IMG/VR virus record: IMGVR_UViG_3300024062_000056
Span: 1 to 26,197 of that record
Direction: 5' to 3' (one strand)
DNA from: a virus
DNA length: 26,197 nucleotides
This document shows, piece after piece, positions 17,859-23,079 of this stretch (position 1 is the first letter of the stretch; every line of letters starts with the position of its first letter). The notes under the pieces are model-generated. The model was not told the origin of the DNA, searched no databases, and worked only from the letters and a program-made list of their open reading frames with translations. The position numbers and the translations under genes are program-made.

Positions 17859-18416
17859 TTATGCATTATATCCAATAGTAGCCACACCTCTAGAAGTTTC
17901 TCCATCACTAACAATAGTTATTATATCAACTTTTCCTGAAGTATTTGATAAAGTTGGTGTAATACCTAAAGGCCATTCAACACCAGGTGCAAAACCAAGA
18001 ATTGGTGAAACTGCTCCTTCATATTCAATTATAATTATATATGTTCCAGCAGGAGGGGCTATTACTGTTTTTCCACTTGCTGTACCTATTGTGAGAGTGT
18101 AAACAGGTATTGTATCACCATCTAAAGTAACTTTATAATATTGATTACAATTTTCACCATCTATTACTAAAAATGCAGGATCAAGAACACCTTTATTCTC
18201 ACCTATTTTTGGTGGTAAATATACTACAGGACAAGTTCCAGTTCCTCCTCCTAAATCTGTTGCTCTTATCAACCTAGATCTCATTTGACCTTGAGTTTCT
18301 CTACTTCTATTTCCAACATTAGTTGATGCTAACATTATAAAATCAGAGTTTTCTACTTTTTTGACTATTCTTTTTCTTCTAAATAATCCTAGGGCATCTA
18401 ATACAAAATTGCTCAT
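17859..18416 (-). CDS. Virion or fibre-associated hypothetical protein
   Basis: A 185-aa protein. The N-terminus is basic (FRRKRIVKKVENSDF) and the rest is Gly/Thr/Ile-rich with alternating hydrophobic residues (YTLTIGTASGKTVIAPPAGTYIIIIEYEG), indicating beta structure. It sits between the secreted T9SS protein and the BspA-like fibre, 11 bases before the latter. Probably a tail or fibre accessory subunit; the function is not recognised. Confidence 0.6.
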   Translation of the reverse strand: MSNFVLDALGLFRRKRIVKKVENSDFIMLASTNVGNRSRETQGQMRSRLIRATDLGGGTGTCPVVYLPPKIGENKGVLDPAFLVIDGENCNQYYKVTLDGDTIPVYTLTIGTASGKTVIAPPAGTYIIIIEYEGAVSPILGFAPGVEWPLGITPTLSNTSGKVDIITIVSDGETSRGVATIGYNA

Positions 18417-18455
18417 TTTTTAATTTTTAATATTTTTATTTGTTGGCATATATTA

Positions 18456-18463
18456 TAATATAC
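18456..18463 (-). promoter_or_regulatory. Leftward promoter-like element C
   Basis: GTATATTA on the minus strand, inside TTTTTTTTGTATATTATAAT, about 40 bases before the ATG at 18416. The same octamer after a T-run occurs at 19871-19878, and within elements A/B at 12458 (GTATATTT) and 16119. Candidate promoter core. Confidence 0.4.
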
Positions 18464-18472
18464 AAAAAAAAT

Positions 18473-19678
18473 TTATTCTTTTATAAATTTTCCTATAGCA
18501 TTTACATTATCGCTTTTAGATTTTAATATATATGCTCCTTTATTAAATTTTTCTATATTTATTTGAAAATCATGAATTTCTCCAATAAAATGTTTTTTAT
18601 AAACTCTATTTCCGCTCATATCAAATATCTGTATATTATGATTTATTAGAGGATCTAATGTATAATCCATTTCTAATTCAATATAATCTATAGCTGGATT
18701 AGGTTTTATATTTAAACCAATTGTTTTTTCATTTTCAACATTAACAGATACAGGATAAAAAGTTTTTGAGTTACCATCATAATCTACTTGTCTTAAACGA
18801 TAATAAGATAATCCTATATGTGGATATAGATCTTTTAATTCATACAATTTAGGTGTGTTACAATTCCCATCTCCAGGCAATCTATCAACTTCTTTCCACT
18901 CATAACAATCTATACTATTTTCAACAACATAATAATCATTATTAACTTGTGATTCTACAATCCAATCAATATCTACGCTTGTTCCGTCTGCTTCTGCTGT
19001 GAAAGAAAGTAAATCTATTGGTAGAGAAGTGCCTGAACCTGATCCCAACAAAAAAAAATCATCAAACCAAAATTCTTCTCCTGCTCTATCCACTACGGCT
19101 AAAACATCAATTGCAATCTGTCTGGTTCCTAACGGAAAAATCAATTCTATAATAGAATACCCATCTCCAGCCAAGGTTCTATCTCCTCCTCCTGCTGGTG
19201 TATATATATCTACATTACCATTGACAACTTTACTAACAGTCTTAGAATTAAAATCCCAATAAGCATTATTATTTCCAGTTATTCTAACTTCTGAAAGATA
19301 AGTTAATCCACCATCAGTAGAAACTTGCACATCTATATAGTCACTTGCATCAATTCCTGAGTTAGGTCCTGTTGATGTAAATCTATAAGAACCAACATTA
19401 AGTTGAACCTTATACTCTTGTGTTGGATCTAATGTGTCTATATTAGGTAAACTATACCAATCATATTCATCATTTGCATTTCCTGTACCATATATAACTG
19501 CAGATGCTGGTGCAGATTTAGATGCATTACTAAAAAATCCTGTTGTAGCAGCTCCTACCCACCAATTTCCTGACCATGTATATCCTTCCATTTGATCATA
19601 TGCAACTGTATCTGGAAATGTTTGACCATTAACAATACGCATAATACTTAACAATAATATCAGTAATTTAATTTTCAT
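18473..19678 (-). CDS. Secreted protein with type IX secretion sorting domain
   Basis: A 401-aa protein built like a Bacteroidota exported protein. It has a signal peptide (about 1-19, MKIKLLILLLSIMRIVNGQ), a jelly-roll/MAM-like beta domain (about 25-215, ending EEFWFDDFFLLG), a fibronectin-III-like segment (about 219-315, SYYRLRQVDYDG), and a C-terminal type A sorting domain (about 320-401). The sorting domain shows KPNPAIDYIELE (PNP at 326-328), IQIFDMSGNRVY (349-360), FNKGAYIL (378-385) and the terminal KFIKE. This domain is recognised by the type IX secretion system, which exports proteins and attaches them to the cell surface. A phage gene with it implies a product made in the infected cell and sent outside, not an ordinary virion part. 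It is flanked by phage fibre genes, so contamination is unlikely. Confidence 0.85.
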   Translation of the reverse strand: MKIKLLILLLSIMRIVNGQTFPDTVAYDQMEGYTWSGNWWVGAATTGFFSNASKSAPASAVIYGTGNANDEYDWYSLPNIDTLDPTQEYKVQLNVGSYRFTSTGPNSGIDASDYIDVQVSTDGGLTYLSEVRITGNNNAYWDFNSKTVSKVVNGNVDIYTPAGGGDRTLAGDGYSIIELIFPLGTRQIAIDVLAVVDRAGEEFWFDDFFLLGSGSGTSLPIDLLSFTAEADGTSVDIDWIVESQVNNDYYVVENSIDCYEWKEVDRLPGDGNCNTPKLYELKDLYPHIGLSYYRLRQVDYDGNSKTFYPVSVNVENEKTIGLNIKPNPAIDYIELEMDYTLDPLINHNIQIFDMSGNRVYKKHFIGEIHDFQINIEKFNKGAYILKSKSDNVNAIGKFIKE

Positions 19679-19862
19679 AAGTAGCTTTTATATGTTTTGC
19701 CCAGTCAAGAACGTAATCATTAATTTCTTCTTTTGTGTAATTGCTTGTTTTAACTATAATCCTAATAAGATCCATAAAAACAATAAAATCAACGTTTGCT
19801 TCATCAAACTCTACAGTAATTGATTTTTTACCTTGTTCTAATATTATTCTAGTTACATCCAT
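19668..19862 (-). CDS. Small acidic hypothetical protein
   Basis: A 64-aa protein MDVTRIILEQGKKSITVEFD..., ending in a helical DWAKHIKATYEN. I choose the ATG at 19862. A longer frame from 19949 would run 59 bases into the preceding gene and would lack the A/T leader and GTATATTA element that stand just before 19862. It overlaps the start of the T9SS gene by 11 bases. No family is recognised. Confidence 0.55.
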   Translation of the reverse strand: MDVTRIILEQGKKSITVEFDEANVDFIVFMDLIRIIVKTSNYTKEEINDYVLDWAKHIKATYEN

Positions 19863-19870
19863 TACACACT

Positions 19871-19878
19871 TAATATAC
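19871..19878 (-). promoter_or_regulatory. Leftward promoter-like element D
   Basis: GTATATTA after seven T on the minus strand, 9 bases before the chosen ATG at 19862. It matches element C almost exactly around the core. The very short distance to the start would give a nearly leaderless mRNA if it is a promoter. Confidence 0.35.
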
Positions 19879-19890
19879 AAAAAAATAAGC

Positions 19891-20268
19891 TCATTTAAAA
19901 GTATTAGTAAGCTCATCATGTATTGCATCTTTACAATGATCTTCTTCAATCTTATCTAATGACCATCTAATAAATCTTCCTAAACGAGTTAAAGTTCCCA
20001 TTCTATCATTCTTTCCAATTACGGAAGATATTGTTTCTTTAGGATTACCAAACTTATATCCCCCTTTTTTAATAAGAGTGTCAATCATAATATCAGAACC
20101 TACAACATTAAAGAAAACATCAATTGATCTTGCAGTCTTACACGCCCATACCACAAATGCTCTAGTATTCTGGTTAATCAAATATTTAAATAACATATAC
20201 ATACATACTAGTGGTAAAAGAACATACAATAAAAAAATTGCTGTAACTAATAGTACAATTGATATCAT
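19891..20268 (-). CDS. Small membrane protein at the head of the late block
   Basis: A 125-aa protein with one strongly hydrophobic N-terminal helix (about 2-29, ISIVLLVTAIFLLYVLLPLVCMYMLF) and a soluble part containing GNPKETISSVIGKN (about 75-88) and LDKIEEDHCKDAIHDEL (about 104-120). A combination like D/KETISS...HC is seen in small phage proteins of unknown function, often close to lysis genes; I recall this only in outline. It is the first gene of the leftward block, directly downstream of the promoter candidate at 20309-20337. Confidence 0.6.
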   Translation of the reverse strand: MISIVLLVTAIFLLYVLLPLVCMYMLFKYLINQNTRAFVVWACKTARSIDVFFNVVGSDIMIDTLIKKGGYKFGNPKETISSVIGKNDRMGTLTRLGRFIRWSLDKIEEDHCKDAIHDELTNTFK

Positions 20269-20308
20269 TTTTTATTAAATTTATATATGTAGTTATGATT
20301 AGACTTTA

Positions 20309-20337
20309 AAGATAATACATAATCACAATAATGTCAA
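20309..20337 (-). promoter_or_regulatory. Candidate promoter of the leftward block
   Basis: On the minus strand TTGACA (20332-20337) stands 17 bases before TATCTT (20309-20314). The second box extends to TATCTTTA, 7 of 8 matches to the Bacteroidota primary-sigma -7 box TANNTTTG, with TTG about 20 bases before it. It lies about 40 bases upstream of the first leftward ATG (20268). Confidence 0.5.
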
Positions 20338-20375
20338 GTACAATATTACTAAATGTCCCGTGATCATGGTAGACA

Positions 20376-20438
20376 TGTCCCCCTTATAAGTGAACAGCAA
20401 CATTGGTTAAAGCCCAAGAGTAAGGGGGACACTTTTTT
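20376..20438 (+). terminator. Strong rightward terminator with no gene before it
   Basis: Perfect 11-bp inverted repeat TGTCCCCCTTA (20376-20386) and TAAGGGGGACA (20421-20431) with a 34-nt loop, followed by CTTTTTTT. No ORF precedes it on this strand, so it must end a short leader or small RNA starting in the divergent region. ATGTCCC also occurs at 20353-20359 and could compete weakly for the GGGGGACA arm. ATGTC at 20353-20357 can pair with GACAT at 20372-20376. Confidence 0.75.
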
Positions 20439-20541
20439 TGACTGGTTTACATATTATTTTTTGTGTACATAGTAAGGTGGAGAGGGTCATTATAAAACAA
20501 CCCCCGCCTCATTCCCGCGCTGGTCCTACCCCCCATGTTTT
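20439..20541. other. Intergenic segment with G/C-rich patch
   Basis: No credible ORF. A cytosine-rich tract (20499-20535, with runs of five and six C) stands out from the AT-rich genome and makes the minus strand G-rich. A weak hairpin can form from GAG-A-GGGT (20480-20487) with ACCC and CTC (20500-20510). Together with the flanking structures it belongs to the roughly 790-base divergent control region between the two gene arms. Confidence 0.4.
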
Positions 20542-20689
20542 CTGAGAGCAAAAGCTGTGCATATATGATTGTGTAAGAAAAAAGCTCTCAGGAGAATATA
20601 ATCATTCTCTTGAGTAGCTTCAATCAGCTATGAATCAAAGATTCAAGTGTTTATTATTTATTATTATTAATGAATTAATAAGTAATAAG
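20542..20689 (+). ncRNA. Back-to-back hairpin array with two mutually exclusive stems
   Basis: Consecutive complementary segments: CTGAGAGC (20542-20549) with GCTCTCAG (20584-20591); CTCAGGAGAAT (20587-20597) with ATTCTCTTGAG (20604-20614, one G-T pair); TAGCT/AGCTA (20615-20630); TGAATC/GATTCA (20631-20645); and an AT-rich stem at 20657-20689. The first two share 20587-20591, so only one can form at a time, as in RNA switches. The next two hairpins follow without any spacer. No ORF is present. The strand is assumed from the neighbouring rightward units. Confidence 0.5.
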
Positions 20690-20730
20690 TTTGATTTGAT
20701 TGTATTCATTACATTCATATCAATAAAATC

Positions 20731-20751
20731 TTAACCCTTTTATTCAATAAA
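20731..20751 (+). promoter_or_regulatory. Early promoter-like element, copy 1 of 8
   Basis: TTAACCCTTTT, four bases, AATAAA. The long RNA stem of the following small RNA begins at its last base, which suggests that transcription starts near the end of the element. Confidence 0.7.
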
Positions 20752-20849
20752 GAAAATTTAAGTGGGTAGATAGTTTATAACTGCAGTACTTCTGTCTCCT
20801 TATAGGGTAACTAAAAAGTTCAATAGCCTACTTAAGTTTTCTCTTTTTT
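20751..20849 (+). ncRNA. Small structured RNA 1 (about 100 nt)
   Basis: No ORF. AGAAAATTTAAGTGGG (20751-20766) pairs with CCTACTTAAGTTTTCT (20827-20842) over 16 bp with two G-T pairs. Inside, TAGTT/AACTA (20771-20775 with 20809-20813) and TATAA/TTATA (20776-20780 with 20800-20804) extend the rod with a GGGT bulge, and CAG/CTG may cap it. The 3' strand runs into CTCTTTTTTCC, so the same stem serves as terminator. The promoter-like element ends exactly at the 5' side and the next one begins at 20852. I infer a discrete small RNA delimited by promoter and terminator. The target is unknown. Confidence 0.65.
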
Positions 20850-20851
20850 CC

Positions 20852-20872
20852 TTAACCCTTTTAATTAATAAA
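20852..20872 (+). promoter_or_regulatory. Early promoter-like element, copy 2 of 8
   Basis: TTAACCCTTTT, four bases, AATAAA, beginning 3 bases after the T-run of small RNA 1 and leading straight into the first hairpin of small RNA 2. Confidence 0.7.
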
Positions 20873-20973
20873 GCACAAGTGTGCTTTGCTAGCAAGCTAT
20901 CAAATCCTCCTTCGCTTCACTATATCTTGGGCTGAAGCCTCAAGAATATAGGAAGGGGGTCCCCCCCTTTTTC
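20870..20973 (+). ncRNA. Small structured RNA 2 (about 100 nt) with G/C terminator
   Basis: No ORF. Hairpin AAAGCAC/GTGCTTT with a 4-nt loop (20870-20887). A second, longer arm has TATAT-CTTG-GGC (20921-20932) pairing with GCC-CAAG-ATATA (20937-20950) around a TGAA loop, with single-base bulges. Its base can be extended by CCTCCTTC (20906-20913) with GGAAGGGG (20952-20959). The same G-run can instead pair with the following CCCCCCCTT to make a compact terminator before TTTTTCC. The two alternatives exclude each other, so the 3' end could be regulated. Confidence 0.6.
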
Positions 20974-20985
20974 CACCGCGCATCA

Positions 20986-21011
20986 GAAAACTTTTATTAC
21001 ATAAAATTTTC
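20986..21011 (+). other. AT-rich hairpin before copy 3 of the element
   Basis: GAAAA-C-TTTTAT (20986-20997) pairs with ATAAAATTTTC (21001-21011) with one bulged C and a 3-nt loop, 10 bases before the promoter-like element. It could be a backup terminator or part of the promoter. Confidence 0.4.
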
Positions 21012-21021
21012 TTGTAAAGAC

Positions 21022-21042
21022 TTAACCCTTTTATGGCACAAA
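21022..21042 (+). promoter_or_regulatory. Early promoter-like element, copy 3 of 8
   Basis: TTAACCCTTTT, four bases, CACAAA. Its variable part contains an ATG (21033), which is not the likely gene start. From the element start to the chosen ATG at 21060 is 38 bases, the same as for copy 6 and close to the 40 of copy 5. Confidence 0.65.
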
Positions 21043-21059
21043 CTTTAAAATTTAAAATT

Positions 21060-21302
21060 ATGCCTAGAAAATCTAAGACATCATCGAAAGATAGTAAAAC
21101 TATCTTTGCGCCAATGTATTACAATTTACCACACACCAATGCTCCTGATTTCATCAAAGCTTCCATTAACATGAAAGTTGAAGAAATGCAAGATTTCATT
21201 GATGAACACGCATCAGAAGATAGTGACTATCTTAGATTTGATGTTGCACAAGCTCAATCTGGAAAATACCAGATTCGCTTGAACACATTCAAACCTTCCT
21301 GA
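21060..21302 (+). CDS. Small basic/acidic hypothetical early protein
   Basis: An 80-aa protein starting MPRKSKTSSKDSK, with a basic N-terminus, a middle helix NMKVEEMQDFIDEHASEDSD and a beta-like end (GKYQIRLNTFKPS). The upstream in-frame ATG at 21033 lies inside the promoter-like element and would probably not be transcribed. The ATG at 21060 has the A-rich leader and the 38-base distance seen in the other units, so I use it. A terminator follows 20 bases after the stop. Small early phage proteins of this size often modify host functions, but there is no specific evidence here. Confidence 0.6.
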   Translation: MPRKSKTSSKDSKTIFAPMYYNLPHTNAPDFIKASINMKVEEMQDFIDEHASEDSDYLRFDVAQAQSGKYQIRLNTFKPS

Positions 21303-21322
21303 TGCTAACACATTACCTAATG

Positions 21323-21348
21323 AGGGAGCTAACGCTCCCTTTTTTTTG
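21323..21348 (+). terminator. Intrinsic terminator of the first protein unit
   Basis: AGGGAGC/GCTCCCT stem (7 bp) with TAAC loop followed by an eight-T run, ending 6 bases before the next promoter-like element. Confidence 0.85.
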
Positions 21349-21353
21349 CTTTA

Positions 21354-21374
21354 TTAACCCTTTTACTTAACAAA
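21354..21374 (+). promoter_or_regulatory. Early promoter-like element, copy 4 of 8
   Basis: TTAACCCTTTT, four bases, AACAAA; 55 bases before the ATG of a 50-aa ORF. Confidence 0.65.
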
Positions 21375-21408
21375 AAACACGTTGAACTACAAACTAACCT
21401 ACAAAACA

Positions 21409-21561
21409 ATGCTCTCAGGAGAAACTCCTGAAGATGCAGAAGAACACACAAGACACTTCAAGACACTTGAAGCAGCAACAGCAGCTTGGCACGAGCTTGA
21501 TGCTTACACTTACGGAGGAACAGGCTTGACCTGCTTTGACACCAAACTAGAAGAAGCTTAG
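21409..21561 (+). CDS. 50-aa small ORF (early unit)
   Basis: ATG at 21409 to TAG at 21559-21561 encodes a 50-aa acidic peptide, MLSGETPEDAEEHTRHFKTL, ending FDTKLEEA. Support comes from its own promoter-like element upstream, an A/C-rich leader, and a terminator whose stem overlaps the last codons. Codons are used as in neighbouring genes and there is no competing frame. The middle (LEAATAAWHELDAYTYGG) is helical then Gly-rich. Function unknown. Confidence 0.6.
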   Translation: MLSGETPEDAEEHTRHFKTLEAATAAWHELDAYTYGGTGLTCFDTKLEEA

Positions 21562-21573
21562 GCTTCTTCTTTT
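21549..21573 (+). terminator. Terminator overlapping the stop of the 50-aa ORF
   Basis: AGAAGAAGC/GCTTCTTCT stem (9 bp perfect) with TTAG loop, followed by TTT. The TAG stop codon lies in the loop. The next element begins two bases later. Confidence 0.8.
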
Positions 21574-21574
21574 C

Positions 21575-21595
21575 TTAACCCTTTTTTCTAATAAA
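21575..21595 (+). promoter_or_regulatory. Early promoter-like element, copy 5 of 8
   Basis: TTAACCCTTTT, four bases, AATAAA; 40 bases from its start to the ATG at 21615. Confidence 0.7.
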
Positions 21596-21614
21596 CTTAA
21601 AACTTATAATTATT

Positions 21615-21974
21615 ATGGAAACAAGACATAAAGAAGAAGAAACAAAAGAAGCAATAGAAATAAAATGGATTGACATTAATGGTGCACAAGTAGTTGATGT
21701 AACACCTGACCATCATAGAGAATTAGCTTTAGTAGATTTAGAGGTTCTTAATAAACTTACTAAATTATTACCTATTGGTGATCTTTATGAAGTTAAGAGA
21801 AATCTTAAAGTAAACATAAGTGCTGCACGTTCTATAGAAGCTCTTGTAAAAGCTTGTGAAGACTTTACAGCATTTCATAAAACTGTTAACCTCATTCAAA
21901 AGATTAATGTTCAGCTTCATACTCCTGGAGAAGAAGATGATCTAGCTGTGGAAGCAACCCCATTAGCTTGTTAA
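21615..21974 (+). CDS. Acidic hypothetical early protein
   Basis: A 119-aa acidic protein, METRHKEEETKEAIEIKW..., with a probable helical core (REL ALVDLEVLNKLTKLLPIGDLYEVKRNLK, about 35-65; IEALVKACEDFTAFHKTVNLIQ, about 75-97) and an acidic tail (EEDDLAVEATPLAC). No recognised motif. It forms a single-gene unit with a promoter-like element before it and a terminator 6 bases after its stop. Confidence 0.7.
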   Translation: METRHKEEETKEAIEIKWIDINGAQVVDVTPDHHRELALVDLEVLNKLTKLLPIGDLYEVKRNLKVNISAARSIEALVKACEDFTAFHKTVNLIQKINVQLHTPGEEDDLAVEATPLAC

Positions 21975-21980
21975 ACAATG

Positions 21981-22004
21981 AGAGAGTAGAAATACTCTCT
22001 TTTT
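21981..22004 (+). terminator. Intrinsic terminator after the 119-aa gene
   Basis: AGAGAGTA/TACTCTCT stem (8 bp) capped by a GAAA loop, followed by TTTT; 3 bases before the next element. Confidence 0.85.
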
Positions 22005-22007
22005 CTT

Positions 22008-22028
22008 TTAACCCTTTTATTTATTAAA
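22008..22028 (+). promoter_or_regulatory. Early promoter-like element, copy 6 of 8
   Basis: TTAACCCTTTT, four bases, ATTAAA; 38 bases from its start to the ATG at 22046. Confidence 0.7.
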
Positions 22029-22045
22029 CTTTAAACTATATATAT

Positions 22046-22240
22046 ATGGAAAATTTACCAATTTATTTATTACAATGCCAAAAATGCATAACTATTACGG
22101 AAGATGATGCAATACGTCTTAATATTACAATGAATGAACTAATCAACAAAAAAGTTGATTTAACAAAGTATATTGAGCAATCAGTAGTTAATCATAATGC
22201 AGTTGGACAAATAGTAACCCTTAAATTAAAAATCAAATGA
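22046..22240 (+). CDS. Small hypothetical protein, first of a gene pair
   Basis: A 64-aa protein, MENLPIYLLQCQKCITITED, with one CxxC pair (Cys11, Cys14) near the N-terminus, a helical middle and a beta-like end (VGQIVTLKLKIK). The TGA stop overlaps the ATG of the next gene (ATGA), so the two are translationally coupled. Function unknown; the partner is a membrane protein with further CxxC motifs. Confidence 0.65.
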   Translation: MENLPIYLLQCQKCITITEDDAIRLNITMNELINKKVDLTKYIEQSVVNHNAVGQIVTLKLKIK

Positions 22241-22611
22241 AAAAATCAATATTAAACTTTCTAATGATGAGCATATTAATATCTCTCATTGGAGCACTAG
22301 CATTAGGAACATTAGAATATCTAATTGGCTCTACAGTATTATTCATTGTATGCATAGGACTTGTATTCATATCCGCAATTGCAATAATCCCATTTCAAAT
22401 TATGAAAGCTATTAACAAGCAAAGACCTAAATTTGAGATTTGTGATACTTGTGAAAATGTAATGACAATTAATGAATATTACGCAGGTGCAGGAGAATGC
22501 GCACCTTGTTGGCTAAAGAAAGTTGATGAAGAAATAGCTAATGAAGGGAAACCTGAAACATCAGAACCTATAAACTTCATACCTAACTACTATAAAAGAC
22601 ATAATCTATAA
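22237..22611 (+). CDS. Two-helix membrane protein with cytosolic zinc-binding tail
   Basis: A 124-aa protein with two membrane helices (about 7-25, FLMMSILISLIGALALG; about 30-55, IGSTVLFIVCIGLVFISAIA) and a soluble C-terminal part with CDTC (69-72) and CAPC (88-91) spaced by 15 residues, a probable zinc ribbon. A positively charged stretch (KAINKQRPK) follows the second helix, so the tail should face the cytoplasm. An early phage membrane protein with a zinc module may act on the host envelope or exclude other phages, but that is a guess. Coupled to the upstream gene by ATGA. Confidence 0.7.
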   Translation: MKKSILNFLMMSILISLIGALALGTLEYLIGSTVLFIVCIGLVFISAIAIIPFQIMKAINKQRPKFEICDTCENVMTINEYYAGAGECAPCWLKKVDEEIANEGKPETSEPINFIPNYYKRHNL

Positions 22612-22624
22612 ATGATTATGTTTT
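22599..22624 (+). terminator. Weak AT-rich terminator at end of membrane protein gene
   Basis: ACATAATC/GATTATGT stem (8 bp, 7-nt loop) overlapping the stop codon and followed by only TTT, 16 bases before the next element. Probably leaky. Confidence 0.45.
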
Positions 22625-22630
22625 AAAAAG

Positions 22631-22660
22631 TAGTTCATCTTAACCCTTTTTTTTATTAAA
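22631..22660 (+). repeat. 30-bp direct repeat, left copy, including promoter-like element copy 7
   Basis: TAGTTCAT plus the element TTAACCCTTTT (element starts 22640), four T, ATTAAA. It matches 23070-23099 at 28 of 30 positions. The two copies bracket the long structured RNA at 22680-23027. The identity extends 8-9 bases upstream of the element, further than between other copies. Confidence 0.75.
22640..22660 (+). promoter_or_regulatory. Early promoter-like element, copy 7 of 8
   Basis: TTAACCCTTTT, four bases, ATTAAA, followed not by a gene but by the long structured RNA. Confidence 0.7.
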
Positions 22661-22679
22661 GTTATAATATATGCTGAAT

Positions 22680-23027
22680 GGTTAACCTGCTAACCTTAAA
22701 CTTGTAACATTAAACGCAGATAAACTAATAGGACATACCGTGAACCTTTAGCAAGTTTTGTAGTCCGTTAACCTATAGAACTCTTTCCTATGTTGGTAGC
22801 TTAGTGGAAAGAGTCAAACAGAATAAATCTAGAAAACTAGATTTATAAAATAAGACTTCATTAGTCTATAAATGTATAGTATTTGAAATAGCACTAGCTG
22901 ATTAGCAAATTATCCTGGCAAGGATAAGGCATAGTGCGGAGTGATTATTGCATATCTCACTCAATTTAGCTTTTATATCCCAAGGGATTTTGGCTAATGT
23001 AGAATACATACAACTTATAGACTAATG
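22680..23027 (+). ncRNA. Long multi-domain structured RNA (about 350 nt)
   Basis: No ORF above a few codons. Domain 1: GGTTAAC (22680-22686) with GTTAACC (22767-22773), enclosing AAACTTG (22698-22704) with CAAGTTT (22752-22758), stacked on CTAA-AGG with CCTTTAG (ends 22751). Domain 2: ACTCTTTCC (22780-22788) with GGAAAGAGT (22806-22814). Domain 3: ATAAATCTAG/CTAGATTTAT (22823-22846). Domain 4: CATTAGTCTATAA (22859-22871) with TTATAGACTAATG (23015-23027), 13 bp perfect, closing a multibranch region with GCACTA/TAGTGC, TATCCT/AGGATA, GAGTGA/TCACTC, TTAGC/GCTAA and ATCC/GGAT capped by CAAG. Nested, mostly perfect helices at this density are not expected by chance. It is not a tRNA, tmRNA or any RNA class I can name. 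A promoter-like element precedes it. Confidence 0.7.
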
Positions 23028-23054
23028 GAGACACTGTTTTAACCCAAAAGAAAA

Positions 23055-23079
23055 AAATGAATTTTTTTATAGTTCATTT
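23055..23079 (+). other. AT hairpin after the long RNA
   Basis: AAATGAA (23055-23061) pairs with TTCATTT (23073-23079) around a T-rich loop, ending where the next promoter-like element begins. It may be a weak terminator for the upstream RNA, or part of the promoter. Confidence 0.4.

Noticed and set aside
18473-19678. Host chromosomal DNA or assembly artefact because of the T9SS protein
   Set aside because: The gene overlaps its upstream neighbour, is flanked by phage fibre genes on the same strand and shares their base composition and promoter-like element.
19863-19949. Longer 93-aa version of the small acidic protein
   Set aside because: The extension overlaps the preceding gene's end and lacks a leader; the ATG at 19862 follows a promoter-like element.
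21033-21059. Upstream in-frame ATG (21033) as start of the first early protein
   Set aside because: It lies inside the promoter-like element; the ATG at 21060 gives the same element-to-start distance as other units and an A-rich leader.
22780-22814. tRNA D-arm-like word GTTGGTAGCTTAGTGG
   Set aside because: It lies in the loop of a perfect 9-bp hairpin; no acceptor, anticodon or T arm can be built around it.
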